The notes below the pieces were generated by a model. The model worked only from the letters and a program-made list of their open reading frames with translations, did no database searches and had not been told where the DNA came from. Shown piece by piece: positions 34,493 through 43,370 of a stretch of 64,000 nt of DNA. The position numbers were made by a program, and so were the translations under genes. Location: positions 1-64,000 of the forward strand of contig NZ_FNDQ01000010.1 in NCBI RefSeq assembly GCF_900099675.1. Reading direction: 5' to 3'. The DNA comes from Myroides phaeus. Its GTDB lineage: Bacteria; Bacteroidota; Bacteroidia; Flavobacteriales; Flavobacteriaceae. The number at the start of each line of letters is the position of its first letter. Position 1 is the stretch's first letter.

Positions 34493-35473
34493 ATGAATTT
34501 AAAACAAGAGTATATTAGATATTTTCCTGCTTATGAGGATGTATTTGCAAGTGATATTGAAAAATGTAGAATGCATTTTTTACCGATTTGTTCAATAAAT
34601 TTAAAGTGTGTTGATCCTGATAATGATCAGTGGTTACATTTTGTCTCAGCGAAAGAAATTTACGATGGATGTGTTGGTCAAGAAACGGAACATTGGCATA
34701 CTGCGTATTGTAAAATGGATATGTTAGGCTTTGATGTGGTGGATAATAAATATGTGTTTGAAGCAGATTGGAATTATTTTGCAATTGAAAAAACAAAGCA
34801 GAGTGAGGTATCCAACTTAGAGGTAGTACAGGTATATCGAAATAAACGTAAGGATTTTCAAAACATTGAAGAATTAAAAGAATGGTTGTCTTTTTATAAA
34901 GAGATTATTAGAGATAGTGTATCGTCAACTATTTTACAAAAACATCTATTCTATACTAATACTTCATCAGATCAAGGGTTAGTAGAAAGTTTGTTAGACA
35001 GATTAGAGAAGCAAGCAATTGAAGCAGATCAAGATTGTTTAATGGGAGCGTATCAAATAAATGAAGATACATATCAATTGGCAAAGAGCTTTTATAAAAA
35101 GCATAAACATATTTACCCAAGTACGATTGGGAATTATAGTTCTAAAATATATACGTTAGAACAATTGGAAAACAATTATACTAAGGATAGAGAGTATATG
35201 GAAAATCCTGAAATAGGAGGTATTTTAGATGATATACAATTCTTAAGTAAAAGTGAGCAAGATTACCTAATGAAGTATAATGTTAGTTTAAAAGAGGCAA
35301 AAAAATTTGAAGGAACAAATCTGATTGAGAAACCATTTGATAAAGATGGTAATATATTTGATTATATAGGTCGTCTTACGGGATATTTATTTCAAGGTTA
35401 TGGAGCGGATTGTGTTTACTTGTTTTATGATAAAGAGCTTAAGAAAGCAGTTATTTGTTTTGAATATACATAA
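34493..35473 (+). CDS. Hypothetical protein, 326 aa
   Basis: This soluble protein has no signal peptide or membrane span. It is rich in Tyr, Glu, Asp and Lys. The first third contains DNDQWLHFVSAKEIYDGCVG and a His-containing HWHTAYC. The middle is helical (ESLLDRLEKQAIEADQDCLM). The end is beta-rich (GADCVYLFYDKELKKAVICF). I recognise no family. It lies 16 bp after the kinase gene and before a terminator at about 35541-35573, so the two may be co-transcribed. Whether it works in signalling is unknown. Confidence 0.55.
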   Translation: MNLKQEYIRYFPAYEDVFASDIEKCRMHFLPICSINLKCVDPDNDQWLHFVSAKEIYDGCVGQETEHWHTAYCKMDMLGFDVVDNKYVFEADWNYFAIEKTKQSEVSNLEVVQVYRNKRKDFQNIEELKEWLSFYKEIIRDSVSSTILQKHLFYTNTSSDQGLVESLLDRLEKQAIEADQDCLMGAYQINEDTYQLAKSFYKKHKHIYPSTIGNYSSKIYTLEQLENNYTKDREYMENPEIGGILDDIQFLSKSEQDYLMKYNVSLKEAKKFEGTNLIEKPFDKDGNIFDYIGRLTGYLFQGYGADCVYLFYDKELKKAVICFEYT

Positions 35474-35540
35474 AAAAAGGATATAGTGTAAAAGAAGAAA
35501 ATTTGTGTATTCTATTTGTTTAGAATATGAGTAAAAAATA

Positions 35541-35575
35541 AAAGAGGATGATCTTTTGGAACACCCTCTTTTTAA
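35541..35575. terminator. Terminator between convergent genes
   Basis: AAAGAGG pairs with CCTCTTT, with an 18-base interval and T/A tracts on the outer sides. It can serve the plus-strand hypothetical and the minus-strand cold-shock cluster. Confidence 0.55.
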
Positions 35576-35625
35576 GATTTTCAATAAGTCAGATTTTTTC
35601 AAATCGTCTATTACTGGAATGGAAA

Positions 35626-35817
35626 TTACGCTTTTCTTACGTTAACTGCGTTTAATCCTTTTTTACCTTTTTCAACTTCGAAAACAACTTCGTCATTCTC
35701 ACGGATGTTGTCGTATAAACCTGTAGTATGTACGAAAATGTCTTGTCCTCCGTCTTTTGGTGTAATAAATCCGAAACCTTTAGTTTCATTGAAGAATTTT
35801 ACTGTTCCTTCTTGCAT
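35626..35817 (-). CDS. Cold-shock protein, CspA family
   Basis: This 63-residue single cold-shock domain carries both RNA-binding motifs: GTVKFFNETKGFGFITPKDG (RNP1 KGFGFI) and DIFVH (RNP2). It binds single-stranded RNA or DNA and acts as an RNA chaperone. It is the last gene of a minus-strand cluster with a second CSD protein and a DEAD-box helicase, the same functional set that bacteria use to unwind RNA in the cold. Confidence 0.95.
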   Translation of the reverse strand: MQEGTVKFFNETKGFGFITPKDGGQDIFVHTTGLYDNIRENDEVVFEVEKGKKGLNAVNVRKA

Positions 35818-35840
35818 AATATTAAGTATTTAATTTTGTA

Positions 35841-36272
35841 TTATTTTATTATTTTGGCAACTTCTATAGCTCTAAGACCTTTAGGAGTTCTTTCTTTTTT
35901 AAAGGTAACGCGGTCACCTTGGTTTATTGGTTCTGTTAATTGACTGCTGTGTACAAAAATGTTCTCCTTAGTTTCGTCTTCTGTTATAAAACCGAATCCT
36001 TTACTACTGAAATAAGTAACTTGTCCAACACACTCATCATTTGGTCCTGTTGCAGACATTCTTAATTCGTGTTCTCTTAATGCAGCTTCAACATCTTGCT
36101 CTTCTGGTGGAACTTCAGTTAAATTACCATTAATATCAACATAGACAAGCATATCTTCAAGATCCTTTCCTTTGTTATTGTTGGTTTTTCTATCTTCTCT
36201 TCTCAGTGCTTTTTCTTGTTTTTTCTGTGCTTTCTTTTTGTTTTTTTCTTTTTTTGAAAAAGAATCAGCCAT
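35841..36272 (-). CDS. Cold-shock-domain protein with basic N-terminal extension
   Basis: This is a 143-residue protein. Residues 1-35 are nearly all Lys, Arg, Glu and Gln (KKEKNKKKAQKKQEKALRRE), a disordered RNA-binding tail. The middle 40-75 is acidic (NGNLTEVPPEEQDVEAALRE). The C-terminal CSD (about 80-143) has GQVTYFSSKGFGFITEDETK and ENIFVHSSQL. It lies between the helicase (31 bp away) and cspA (23 bp away), most likely in one operon. The extension distinguishes it from ordinary Csp proteins and may help it bind the helicase or ribosomes. Confidence 0.85.
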   Translation of the reverse strand: MADSFSKKEKNKKKAQKKQEKALRREDRKTNNNKGKDLEDMLVYVDINGNLTEVPPEEQDVEAALREHELRMSATGPNDECVGQVTYFSSKGFGFITEDETKENIFVHSSQLTEPINQGDRVTFKKERTPKGLRAIEVAKIIK

Positions 36273-36303
36273 ATTTACTTTGTTTTTTAGTTTATATAAT
36301 GTT

Positions 36304-37422
36304 TTACTTTGATATCTGCTTTCTTACTTTCATTTTTATTCCAGTAAATCGTTGGATATCATTAAGCTCTTTCTGTTGTTCTGGTGTGCAGATAGATAGA
36401 GCAGTGCCTTTTATTCCAGCTCTACCAGTTCTACCAATACGATGTACGTAGGTTTCGGGTTTATCTGGAATATCATAATTAATGACAAATGGTAATTTGT
36501 CAATATCTATGCCTCTTGCAGCTATATCAGTAGCGATTAAAATCTTAATGCGTTTACTTTTAAAGTCTTCAAGTGCCTTAATTCTTGCGCTTTGAGATTT
36601 ATTACCATGAATAGCCATAGCTTCAAGTCCTCCTTTGTCTAAATGTTTTACAAGTTTATTAGCTTCGTGTTTTGTACGCGTAAATACTAATGTTGGTGCT
36701 TGTTGTTCACTTAAAAGAGATTGTAATAAGCTTCTCTTGTCTTTTTTCTCTATATAATATACTTCTTGCGTAATAGTCTCTGCAGTGATTACTTCTGCTG
36801 CAATTTCTACTTTAACAGGATTTTTCACTATTGTGTTAGCAAACTTAGCAATACTTGCAGGCATTGTAGCAGATAAAAATAGCGATTGTCTTTTAGAAGG
36901 TATGTGTGATAATATCTTTTTTAAATCATGAATGAATCCCATATCAAGCATTTGGTCTGCTTCATCTAATACCAAAACTTGTAATTTTGATAAGTCTACA
37001 TACTTTTGGTTGATTAAATCTAACAATCGACCAGGTGTAGCTACAACAATATCAGCTCTTTGTTTAAGTGCTTTAATTTGTGGCAGTAATGAAACCCCTC
37101 CAAATAATGCGATAGTTTTTAGAGGTAAATGTTTGCTGTAATCTAAAAAGCTTTTCTCAACTTGTAAAGCCAGTTCACGTGTAGGGACTAATACTAATGT
37201 TTTGATTCCTCCTTGTGAATTAGCATTTTGACTAAGTCTTTCTAAGATAGGGATTGCAAAAGCAGCAGTTTTACCTGTTCCAGTTTGTGCAGTTCCGATT
37301 AAATCTCTACCCTGTAGGATTAGTGGAATTGCTTTCTGCTGAATTTCCGTCGCTTCAGAATATCCAATCTCGTTTAACGCTTGCTTGATTTGTGGTATTA
37401 AAGGTAATTCTTTAAAATTCAT
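36304..37422 (-). CDS. rhlE: DEAD-box RNA helicase, RhlE type
   Basis: This is a 372-residue ATP-dependent RNA helicase with all motifs: Q motif (IPQIKQALNEIGYSEATEIQ), AQTGTGKTAAFAIPIL (I), PTRELALQV (Ia), VLDEADQMLDMGF (II), SAT (III), LVFTRTK (IV), IATDIAARGIDI (V) and HRIGRTGRAG (VI). It lacks a long C-terminal extension, unlike CsdA/DeaD, so RhlE is the best name. It is the first gene of the cold-shock cluster. A -7-like TACATTTG on the minus strand about 425 bp upstream could give a long 5' leader, as in other cold-induced mRNAs. Confidence 0.93.
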   Translation of the reverse strand: MNFKELPLIPQIKQALNEIGYSEATEIQQKAIPLILQGRDLIGTAQTGTGKTAAFAIPILERLSQNANSQGGIKTLVLVPTRELALQVEKSFLDYSKHLPLKTIALFGGVSLLPQIKALKQRADIVVATPGRLLDLINQKYVDLSKLQVLVLDEADQMLDMGFIHDLKKILSHIPSKRQSLFLSATMPASIAKFANTIVKNPVKVEIAAEVITAETITQEVYYIEKKDKRSLLQSLLSEQQAPTLVFTRTKHEANKLVKHLDKGGLEAMAIHGNKSQSARIKALEDFKSKRIKILIATDIAARGIDIDKLPFVINYDIPDKPETYVHRIGRTGRAGIKGTALSICTPEQQKELNDIQRFTGIKMKVRKQISK

Positions 37423-38230
37423 CTTTTCTTTAAAAACTATTTAAAGATATAAAATATCTTTAGAATAGTTTGTTTAATTGTTTAATAACTATTTGTATTA
37501 GTGATCTCTTCGTATTTATTCTTTTACAAAAGATTGTTTTGACTACGGGATAGTTCAATACTCAGAGTATAGGTAAATCACATAGGTTATTAATATTAAA
37601 CTTAAAGACAGGTAGATTACATCATTTCTCTTGGAAAGAAACTTAGTAATCACTTTGTTTGATGTTGTAATGATTAACTAAAAACTTCTGCTTTGTTGTT
37701 ACAATGTAATGACAAGACAGTTTACTAAATATAAGAATCAAGAGCTAATTTGAATGTGATTATTGTTACATTCTTTCTTTTAAGAATGACCCCTACACTG
37801 GTTAGAGCATCAAACGAAAAGAAACTTATTAACTATTAATACGTTGCAAATGTATGATTATAAATTGAGATAAATAGTATATATTTTTTATTTTTTCTAA
37901 AAGCAATGTATTTTTTTTAATCTAAAGCTTTTTTGGACTAATATTTTTTAGTGTTTTTAAAGATATATCTAAATATTTTAAATTGGGATACTTGCGAATT
38001 TTTGACTTTTATATCTTATTTTCTAATTAGAATTACGTATTTAGTTTATGTATTTGATACATATAGCATCTTTTTGTGATGGATGTTAATCTACCGTTTT
38101 CATATGATAACTATTTTTTTAGTAAATTATCGTTCGTAAGTCTCTTTTTTCGTATATCAATAGAAAGGTTTACTTTTGAATATTGTTGCAAATTAAATTG
38201 TTTATACATTTTTGATTAACCCTTTCTTAT
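37423..38230. other. Long intergenic region between divergent genes
   Basis: No ORF is supported. On the minus strand a -7-type box (reading TACATTTG) lies at 37847-37854. If used, it gives the rhlE transcript a 5' untranslated region of about 420 nt. The right half (37860-38220) is extremely AT-rich and should contain the promoter of the gene at 38231. Confidence 0.4.
37847..37854 (-). promoter_or_regulatory. Possible -7 promoter element for the cold-shock operon
   Basis: CAAATGTA on the plus strand is TACATTTG on the minus strand, an exact TAnnTTTG and identical to the ilv and thr elements. No -33 box was found at the expected distance. Confidence 0.35.
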
Positions 38231-39262
38231 ATGCTTGATTCTTTAAAAAAACGCGTAAATCAGTTTATAATTAAATTTCCTATTTTTATTATACTATTTA
38301 CTTTGATATGTTCTACTTCTGGTTTTGCTCAAGAGAAGGAAGGGGAGGATGAAACTGATACAGCAAGTATTATTAAGTTGTGGTTAGATGACAATGGAGA
38401 TAATAAGTTGTATATAAATGTTGGTGCAACGTGTAATAATTATGATAGTAAAGGATTGTTTCCTAAGCGTGGATATCCTTCTGTAATATCTGTAGAGTTA
38501 GAGAATGATGAGCACCATATTTTTGCAGAATTTGCCGATAGACATTACGACAGGGAAATGTTGATGTTTTATGATGAGGCAATTTGGTTTTCGGAGTTAA
38601 ACGAAAAGCAAGCTGTGTTTATTCCTGTTTTCTATTGTACTGTTTTTCACGGTAATACAATGCCTTTGACTTATGTTGTTTTATATGATGGAAAACGATA
38701 TTTATATCATTTTGACTATCAATGTGAACCTTCTGTTTTGGGGAAATGTAAGTTGCCTTATACGAACAAAGAATTAAGCAAGCGATTGAGTAATTTACCT
38801 AAAGCATTAGAAAGCAGGTTTACAGATTATCTACGTAAAGTTTACACTACTCGTGAAGACTTATTTCCAAATCACATAACCTTTGATTTAGAAAAGTATC
38901 ATCACACGAAGAAACCTTTTGACTTGGCAACTGCTTATAATTCAAGCTATCCTTATGTGTTATTAGATAAGGTAAATACTTATTTAGCCGGCCGACGTTA
39001 TTCTTTGGCTTTAACGTATTTAGAGGAGTTTGAATACTTATATGTTCGCGACCCAAATATTGTTGATGTTGCTGGGTTTTATGTGCAAGACAGAAAAATT
39101 AGCGGTAAGGCCGAAGAATACAAGCCTTTGGTCTTAGATAATCCTCAAGAGTTATTGGATAAAGCAAAGGTTTTTACGGAGTATAGTTTATACCAAGAAG
39201 CTTATTTGATTTATAAAACTTTCATTGAAGAAATTGTTATGTTGATGGCAGAAGAGGCATAG
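38231..39262 (+). CDS. Secreted hypothetical protein, 343 aa
   Basis: The N-terminus has a basic region followed by IIKFPIFIILFTLICSTSGF and AQE, a long but acceptable signal peptide cleaved near residue 34. The mature protein is beta-rich in its first 150 residues (DDNGDNKLYINVGATCNNYD, EHHIFAEFADRHYD) with a Cys pair near 141-147 (QCEPSVLGKC). The last 90 residues look helical and TPR-like (SLALTYLEEFEYLY, SLYQEAYLIYKTFIEEI). I recognise no family. It may be a periplasmic or surface protein. The gene stands alone. Confidence 0.55.
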   Translation: MLDSLKKRVNQFIIKFPIFIILFTLICSTSGFAQEKEGEDETDTASIIKLWLDDNGDNKLYINVGATCNNYDSKGLFPKRGYPSVISVELENDEHHIFAEFADRHYDREMLMFYDEAIWFSELNEKQAVFIPVFYCTVFHGNTMPLTYVVLYDGKRYLYHFDYQCEPSVLGKCKLPYTNKELSKRLSNLPKALESRFTDYLRKVYTTREDLFPNHITFDLEKYHHTKKPFDLATAYNSSYPYVLLDKVNTYLAGRRYSLALTYLEEFEYLYVRDPNIVDVAGFYVQDRKISGKAEEYKPLVLDNPQELLDKAKVFTEYSLYQEAYLIYKTFIEEIVMLMAEEA

Positions 39263-39402
39263 TAACTAAGTGATATTTTAAAAATAACGTATAAAAAGCT
39301 TATTTGTGCTATTCTTTTTATAGTTGTATCTTGATAACAAATTGTTAAACAGTGTTTTAATTGGCATTAAGTGTCATTTTGAACAGTATAAAATTAAATA
39401 GT

Positions 39403-39846
39403 ATGAAAAAGGTAGTTGCTTTATTAAGTTTAGCACTATTAACATTAGGAGCTTGTTCTTCTGATGACAATAAGGGAAATGATAAGGTTTCGATTGAAGT
39501 AGGGGAAAGTCATTCTACAGATATTAAAACACCAGTATGGTTACAGGGTACTTGGGCGCCAGAGAATGATTCAGAAGTAGAATTTGATGTCGTTAAATTT
39601 AGAATTACTAAAGATGATGTATGTATGCTTACTGGAATTACACAATGTTTTAAAGGTATTGTAAAAGAGTTACTTCGTGTTTCTAAGGACAATGTAAATG
39701 TTTATCAAAAATATGAAGAAGACTATTATCAGTTAGATATTGATTTTCCTGCAGGTACAGTTGTAGAAATGGAATTTTATCGTTTAGATGATAATCGAAT
39801 GAGACTTGTTCAAAGTGGTGCTTCAGCTGTTTTTGTAAGAAAATAG
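39403..39846 (+). CDS. Small lipoprotein, 147 aa
   Basis: I start at 39403, where MKKVVALLSLALLTLGACSS gives a textbook lipoprotein signal (lipidated Cys at 18); a start at 39361 would add 14 residues. The Ser-Asp-Asp after the Cys fits surface export in Bacteroidetes. The mature domain contains TPVWLQGTWAPENDSEVEFD and a C-terminal beta region (YRLDDNRMRLVQSGASAVFV), like the small lipocalin-type lipoproteins of this phylum. Function is unknown. It is followed by its own terminator. Confidence 0.7.
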   Translation: MKKVVALLSLALLTLGACSSDDNKGNDKVSIEVGESHSTDIKTPVWLQGTWAPENDSEVEFDVVKFRITKDDVCMLTGITQCFKGIVKELLRVSKDNVNVYQKYEEDYYQLDIDFPAGTVVEMEFYRLDDNRMRLVQSGASAVFVRK

Positions 39847-39864
39847 TTTAAAGGTATTATATAG

Positions 39865-39906
39865 AAAAAACCTCAACTAAATAGTTTGTTTAGTTGAGGT
39901 TTTTTT
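39865..39906 (+). terminator. Intrinsic terminator after the 147-aa lipoprotein gene
   Basis: The stem AACCTCAACTAAA and its complement around a short loop is followed by T7. Confidence 0.85.
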
Positions 39907-40012
39907 ATGCCATATTTGATAGCTTTTTCTATAGTTAAATATTAAATTTTTATACCTCATAAGTGCTATATCAATTTTTTTGCTATTTTTAGTTCTCTTA
40001 AATTCAAATGTT

Positions 40013-40618
40013 ATGATACGTTCTATTGAGAAGATGTACTATCCTTTAGCGATTTTTATGATTTTAGTTGTATTGATTGCGGTGATCAATGAGCTAATGT
40101 ATTTGTTGTTATTTATACCCGTATTTGCTTTTTTAGCCTTACTGAAATTGTATATCATTGACCAACGATTGCATTACTATGGTGAGGAAGCATTGGCAAC
40201 TATAGTGAAGTATAAATCATACGTGAATTTTGATGCTAATGTAGCAAGTAGTAGAAGAGGAGATGTGAAAACTGAAGTGGTATTGATGGAATTTACTACG
40301 AAAGAAGGGGAAACTGTGAAAGGACAACCAAAAGAATATGATATCCATACTCCGTCTATTGATGAAAGCCAATTCGGAACGCCATATTTGGATTTACACG
40401 AAGAGCTTAAGAACTTCAATCCGGTTGGACAAAAATATGAGATTATCTATGATCGAGAGCGCCCTGATATTTTCATTTTTAAAGAGTTACTCTTAGATGA
40501 GATTGGAATTAGTGTGAGGTTAATGCAACTATTAGGTTTATTTATTGCGCTGTGTTTTGGCTATATATTTTATACTTATAGCGTCGTTGGTACTGTTATG
40601 TATCTGTTTGGTAAGTAA
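40013..40618 (+). CDS. Membrane protein, DUF3592-like
   Basis: This is 201 residues from the ATG at 40013 (MIRSIEKMYYPLAIFMILVV); a start at 39980 adds 11 residues. Two adjacent hydrophobic segments near the N-terminus (about 9-45) are followed by a soluble beta-rich domain (about 50-160: EEALATIVKYKSYVNFDANV, EVVLMEFTTKEGETVKGQPK, GQKYEIIYDRERPDIFIFKE). A final membrane segment (about 170-195) ends the protein. This order, with VGQKYEIIYD in place of the usual GxxVxVxYxP, resembles DUF3592 proteins. Function unknown. A terminator follows. Confidence 0.6.
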   Translation: MIRSIEKMYYPLAIFMILVVLIAVINELMYLLLFIPVFAFLALLKLYIIDQRLHYYGEEALATIVKYKSYVNFDANVASSRRGDVKTEVVLMEFTTKEGETVKGQPKEYDIHTPSIDESQFGTPYLDLHEELKNFNPVGQKYEIIYDRERPDIFIFKELLLDEIGISVRLMQLLGLFIALCFGYIFYTYSVVGTVMYLFGK

Positions 40619-40633
40619 TTATTTTTAGTATAT

Positions 40634-40660
40634 AAGGGCTTTTAAAGCCCCTTTTTTTTG
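40634..40660 (+). terminator. Terminator after the DUF3592-like gene
   Basis: AGGGCTTT pairs with AAAGCCC(C) with almost no loop, followed by T8. Confidence 0.75.
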
Positions 40661-40740
40661 CTCTTTTTTAAGGTAAAGTGAAGAAGGAGTAAGTGAGTAA
40701 TACTAATAATTACGTAGGATATGCGTGTTTTGTTTAGACT

Positions 40741-40843
40741 ATGTACCACACATCTACCACACAAGTACCAGATTTGCTCGGAAAAAGGCTCTTTTACCGA
40801 AGGTGTGTGGGAGGTGTGTCGAACTAGTGTGGTATAAGATACG
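40741..40843. repeat. Dispersed imperfect palindrome, copy B
   Basis: TACCACAC (40744-40751) pairs with GTGTGGTA (40827-40834). Inside, CACACATCTACCACACA faces TGTGTGGGAGGTGTG, and TCGG faces CCGA around the loop. The element aligns with copy A at 7734-7829 (shared ATGTxCCACAxATCTxCCAC, then CACAAGT, then CCGAAGG). It lies between a terminator and a convergent gene end. Confidence 0.6.
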
Positions 40844-40892
40844 ATTGAGGTTCGCACTAATTTTATAGCAAGGATAACCGATATTGTTATCT

Positions 40893-40924
40893 AAAAAAAG
40901 AGGTGCAATATATTGCACCTCTTT
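40893..40924 (-). terminator. Terminator of the copper locus
   Basis: A perfect 24-bp palindrome AGAGGTGCAATA/TATTGCACCTCT is preceded on the plus strand by seven A, which suits minus-strand transcripts. Confidence 0.8.
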
Positions 40925-41010
40925 CGTATAGAATTTCTATTTTAAATAGTATTACTATCTACTATATAATATTAAATATTTGATAATAAGCTTTATGCTG
41001 TTTAGCTTGC

Positions 41011-41601
41011 TTATGATCCTGGTGTAAGTTTGTTATTTGTAACACCACATTTAAGCATTGCTGCTCCGTAAAGCGGGTTGAATAAATCCTCAGCATCACT
41101 TAACCAAGCACCACCTTCTCCGTTATCGTACATTGGACAGTATTGTTCAAATACAACACGGTCAGATCCTACAATGCTGATTAACTCTACCATATCTTCT
41201 GTAAGGTCTTCAAATGCTTCTCTTTGTGCTTTAATATCACCTTTTTCAATTTTAGCAGCTTCTTCAGTTAATTCTTTCACCAACTCTTTAACGTTAGCGT
41301 CAGTAGAAGCAGTACCTACTTCATTTAAACTTTTTACAAAAGCAAGAGAAGCCGTTGCTGCGTCAGCTTGCTTGTCTTCTTGAAGTGCTTTTTTCATTGA
41401 AAAATACCCGTCTAATGAAGCTTTTAATACATCAGAAGACTTAACTGTTGTTGATTTCTCTACTGTTTCATTTGTTGCATGTCCATGGTCGTGGTTGTGT
41501 TCATGCGTTTCTGTAGTAGGTACAGTCTCATTTGTCTTTTTGTCATTACAAGCTGTAAATGCAATCGCTAATACAGCAATACTTAAGATTACTTTTTTCA
41601 T
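41011..41601 (-). CDS. His-rich lipoprotein with DUF3347 domain
   Basis: This 196-residue lipoprotein has the signal KKVILSIAVLAIAFTAC with Cys 18. A His-rich linker (HEHNHDHGH) follows and could bind Cu or Zn. The DUF3347 domain (about 55-190) begins VLKASLDGYFSMKKALQEDK and carries the typical VFEQYCPMYDNGEGGAWLSD, where Cys, Met and other residues form a likely copper site. DUF3347 domains are regularly found next to or inside CusB-type efflux proteins in Bacteroidetes. Here the gene is downstream of cusB on the same strand, with a 197-bp gap, and is the last gene of the locus. Confidence 0.88.
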   Translation of the reverse strand: MKKVILSIAVLAIAFTACNDKKTNETVPTTETHEHNHDHGHATNETVEKSTTVKSSDVLKASLDGYFSMKKALQEDKQADAATASLAFVKSLNEVGTASTDANVKELVKELTEEAAKIEKGDIKAQREAFEDLTEDMVELISIVGSDRVVFEQYCPMYDNGEGGAWLSDAEDLFNPLYGAAMLKCGVTNNKLTPGS

Positions 41602-41798
41602 ATAATTGTTTGTTATTTATTATTAGTGTACTATTAACGGTTCAATATTGTGGTTGCGAAATGTAATATTTAACTCTGTGTAGGGTAGAATTTTTATTCT
41701 GCCAAACTACATAGGATACTATGTGTATTCATAAAGCTGTTCTTTACATTACGCTTCACATCTCACGCAGCAAACTATAAGCTGTTTACCTCCAAAAC

Positions 41799-43370
41799 CT
41801 ATCTTGTATATTGGCAACAGCTATGTAAACCTACATAGGCGTCGTGGGATGCTTTGTGGATCTCTGTATCGTGTCCAACACCTGCAACGGCTTTACTAAC
41901 TTTCGTTTTATTTGTTTTTGAACTATCAAAAGTCAAATGTAATAATTTTGTGTTTACATCCCACGATGCAATGTGAACTCCTGCTACTGATTTTGCAGCG
42001 GTTTCAATGCGTTCTTGACAAAGTGTACAATTTCCTAAGACTTTAAACATTACTTCTTCACTGTGCTTATTAGTAGTACTATGATCTATGTGACCAGCGG
42101 TTGCATTGCTGTCCTCCTTGTTCATCATGCTTCGTTTTCCCTCTAATTGCGCACTCGCATCAATGGTAAAAACGCCATTGGTTACGATTTCCTCTCCATC
42201 TTGTAAGCCAGACATAACCACGTAGTTTTCACCTAATGATGGTCCAAGCTCTATCTCACGCATCATAAATGCTGGGATAGTTGTATTGGGTTGTTTTACA
42301 TAGATGATCGAACGCTTACCTGTCCATAGTACAGCTGATTTTGGAATTACCATTTCATTGTTGTACGCCTTCATCGGAGCTTTAATACGCGCACTCGCAT
42401 ACATCTCTGGTTTTAGGTTTTGATCGCTATTGTCTGTTTCTACACGCACTTTAGCTGTTCTTGATGTTGCATCAATTATTGGATTGATAAACGCTATTTT
42501 TCCTTTGTAAACCTTGCCAGGGATACTCTGTAAGGTATATTCTAAATCAGCTCCTTCTTTCAAGAAAGGCAAGTCATTTTCATAAGCATCAAATACGGCC
42601 CATATTTTAGATAGATTAGAAATGCTAAATAACACAGTACCTTGATTGATGTAGTCGCCTTGGTTGACATTTTTAGCTACAACAATTCCACTTGTATTAG
42701 CGTGAATGCTCACATAAGGAGAAACATTTCCTGACGTAAGGACTTTGTTGATTTGTCCTTCAGACATTTTCCACAAGCGCAGTTTTTGTTTTGCCGCATC
42801 TACTAATAAGGGTTGGAAGTCTTTCAACTTCTCAGCTTCTAATAATTCTTGTTGCGCTGTCAATAGGTCAGGGGAGTAAATAGTGGCAATCAATTGGCCT
42901 TGTTTTACAGCTTCCCCTGTAAAGTTGATATATAACTTCTCAATACGTCCGTTTACGTGAGAGGTTTGCGATTGTTGTAATCGTTCGTCAACTTGAATTG
43001 TTCCGTATAGTTCAATATCCTTTATAGGGTCTTTTCTACCTACTATGGTGGTTTGAATATTTGCTAATGCCATAGCTTGTTTTGACATTTGTATTGCATT
43101 GTCATCGACTGTTTCATCTCCACTATCACCAGATTTAAGAGGAATTAAATCCATTGCACAAAGAGGACATTTACCGGGTTTGTCCATCTTGATTTGTGGA
43201 TGCATAGAACAGGTCCACAGAGTTGCTTTTTCTTCAGTAGGAGCAGGCTCTCCATTGTGTTCGTGTGTTCCGGAACCGCCAAATATCAACCATCCTAATA
43301 ATAGTCCGATTAGTAAAATAGCACCGTACTTTACAGCGTTATTTTGAAATATGTTTTTCAACTTATCCAT
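41799..43370 (-). CDS. cusB: CusB-like periplasmic adaptor with N-terminal metal-binding motif and C-terminal HMA-like domain
   Basis: This 523-residue RND membrane-fusion protein uses the Met at 43370, whose codon overlaps the stop of cusC (ATGGATAA). A membrane anchor (about 12-34, GAILLIGLLLGWLIFGGSG) is followed by the heavy-metal-binding YHS-like motif WTCSMHPQIKMDKPGKCPLC and AMDLIPL (about 50-78). Then come the hairpin, lipoyl and beta-barrel domains (QTSHVNGRIEKLYINFTGEA, GIVVAKNVNQGDYINQGTVL). A C-terminal HMA-type domain (about 445-515) has GNCTLCQERIETAAKSVAGV, giving a second CxxC. It delivers Cu(I) or Ag(I) to the CusA pump. A Cys-Cys pair near the end (HSCCQ) is unusual. Confidence 0.92.
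   Translation of the reverse strand: MDKLKNIFQNNAVKYGAILLIGLLLGWLIFGGSGTHEHNGEPAPTEEKATLWTCSMHPQIKMDKPGKCPLCAMDLIPLKSGDSGDETVDDNAIQMSKQAMALANIQTTIVGRKDPIKDIELYGTIQVDERLQQSQTSHVNGRIEKLYINFTGEAVKQGQLIATIYSPDLLTAQQELLEAEKLKDFQPLLVDAAKQKLRLWKMSEGQINKVLTSGNVSPYVSIHANTSGIVVAKNVNQGDYINQGTVLFSISNLSKIWAVFDAYENDLPFLKEGADLEYTLQSIPGKVYKGKIAFINPIIDATSRTAKVRVETDNSDQNLKPEMYASARIKAPMKAYNNEMVIPKSAVLWTGKRSIIYVKQPNTTIPAFMMREIELGPSLGENYVVMSGLQDGEEIVTNGVFTIDASAQLEGKRSMMNKEDSNATAGHIDHSTTNKHSEEVMFKVLGNCTLCQERIETAAKSVAGVHIASWDVNTKLLHLTFDSSKTNKTKVSKAVAGVGHDTEIHKASHDAYVGLHSCCQYTR

Noticed and set aside
40642-40857. Minus-strand frame of 71 codons
   Set aside because: It runs through the palindromic repeat and a terminator, so it is unlikely to be a gene.
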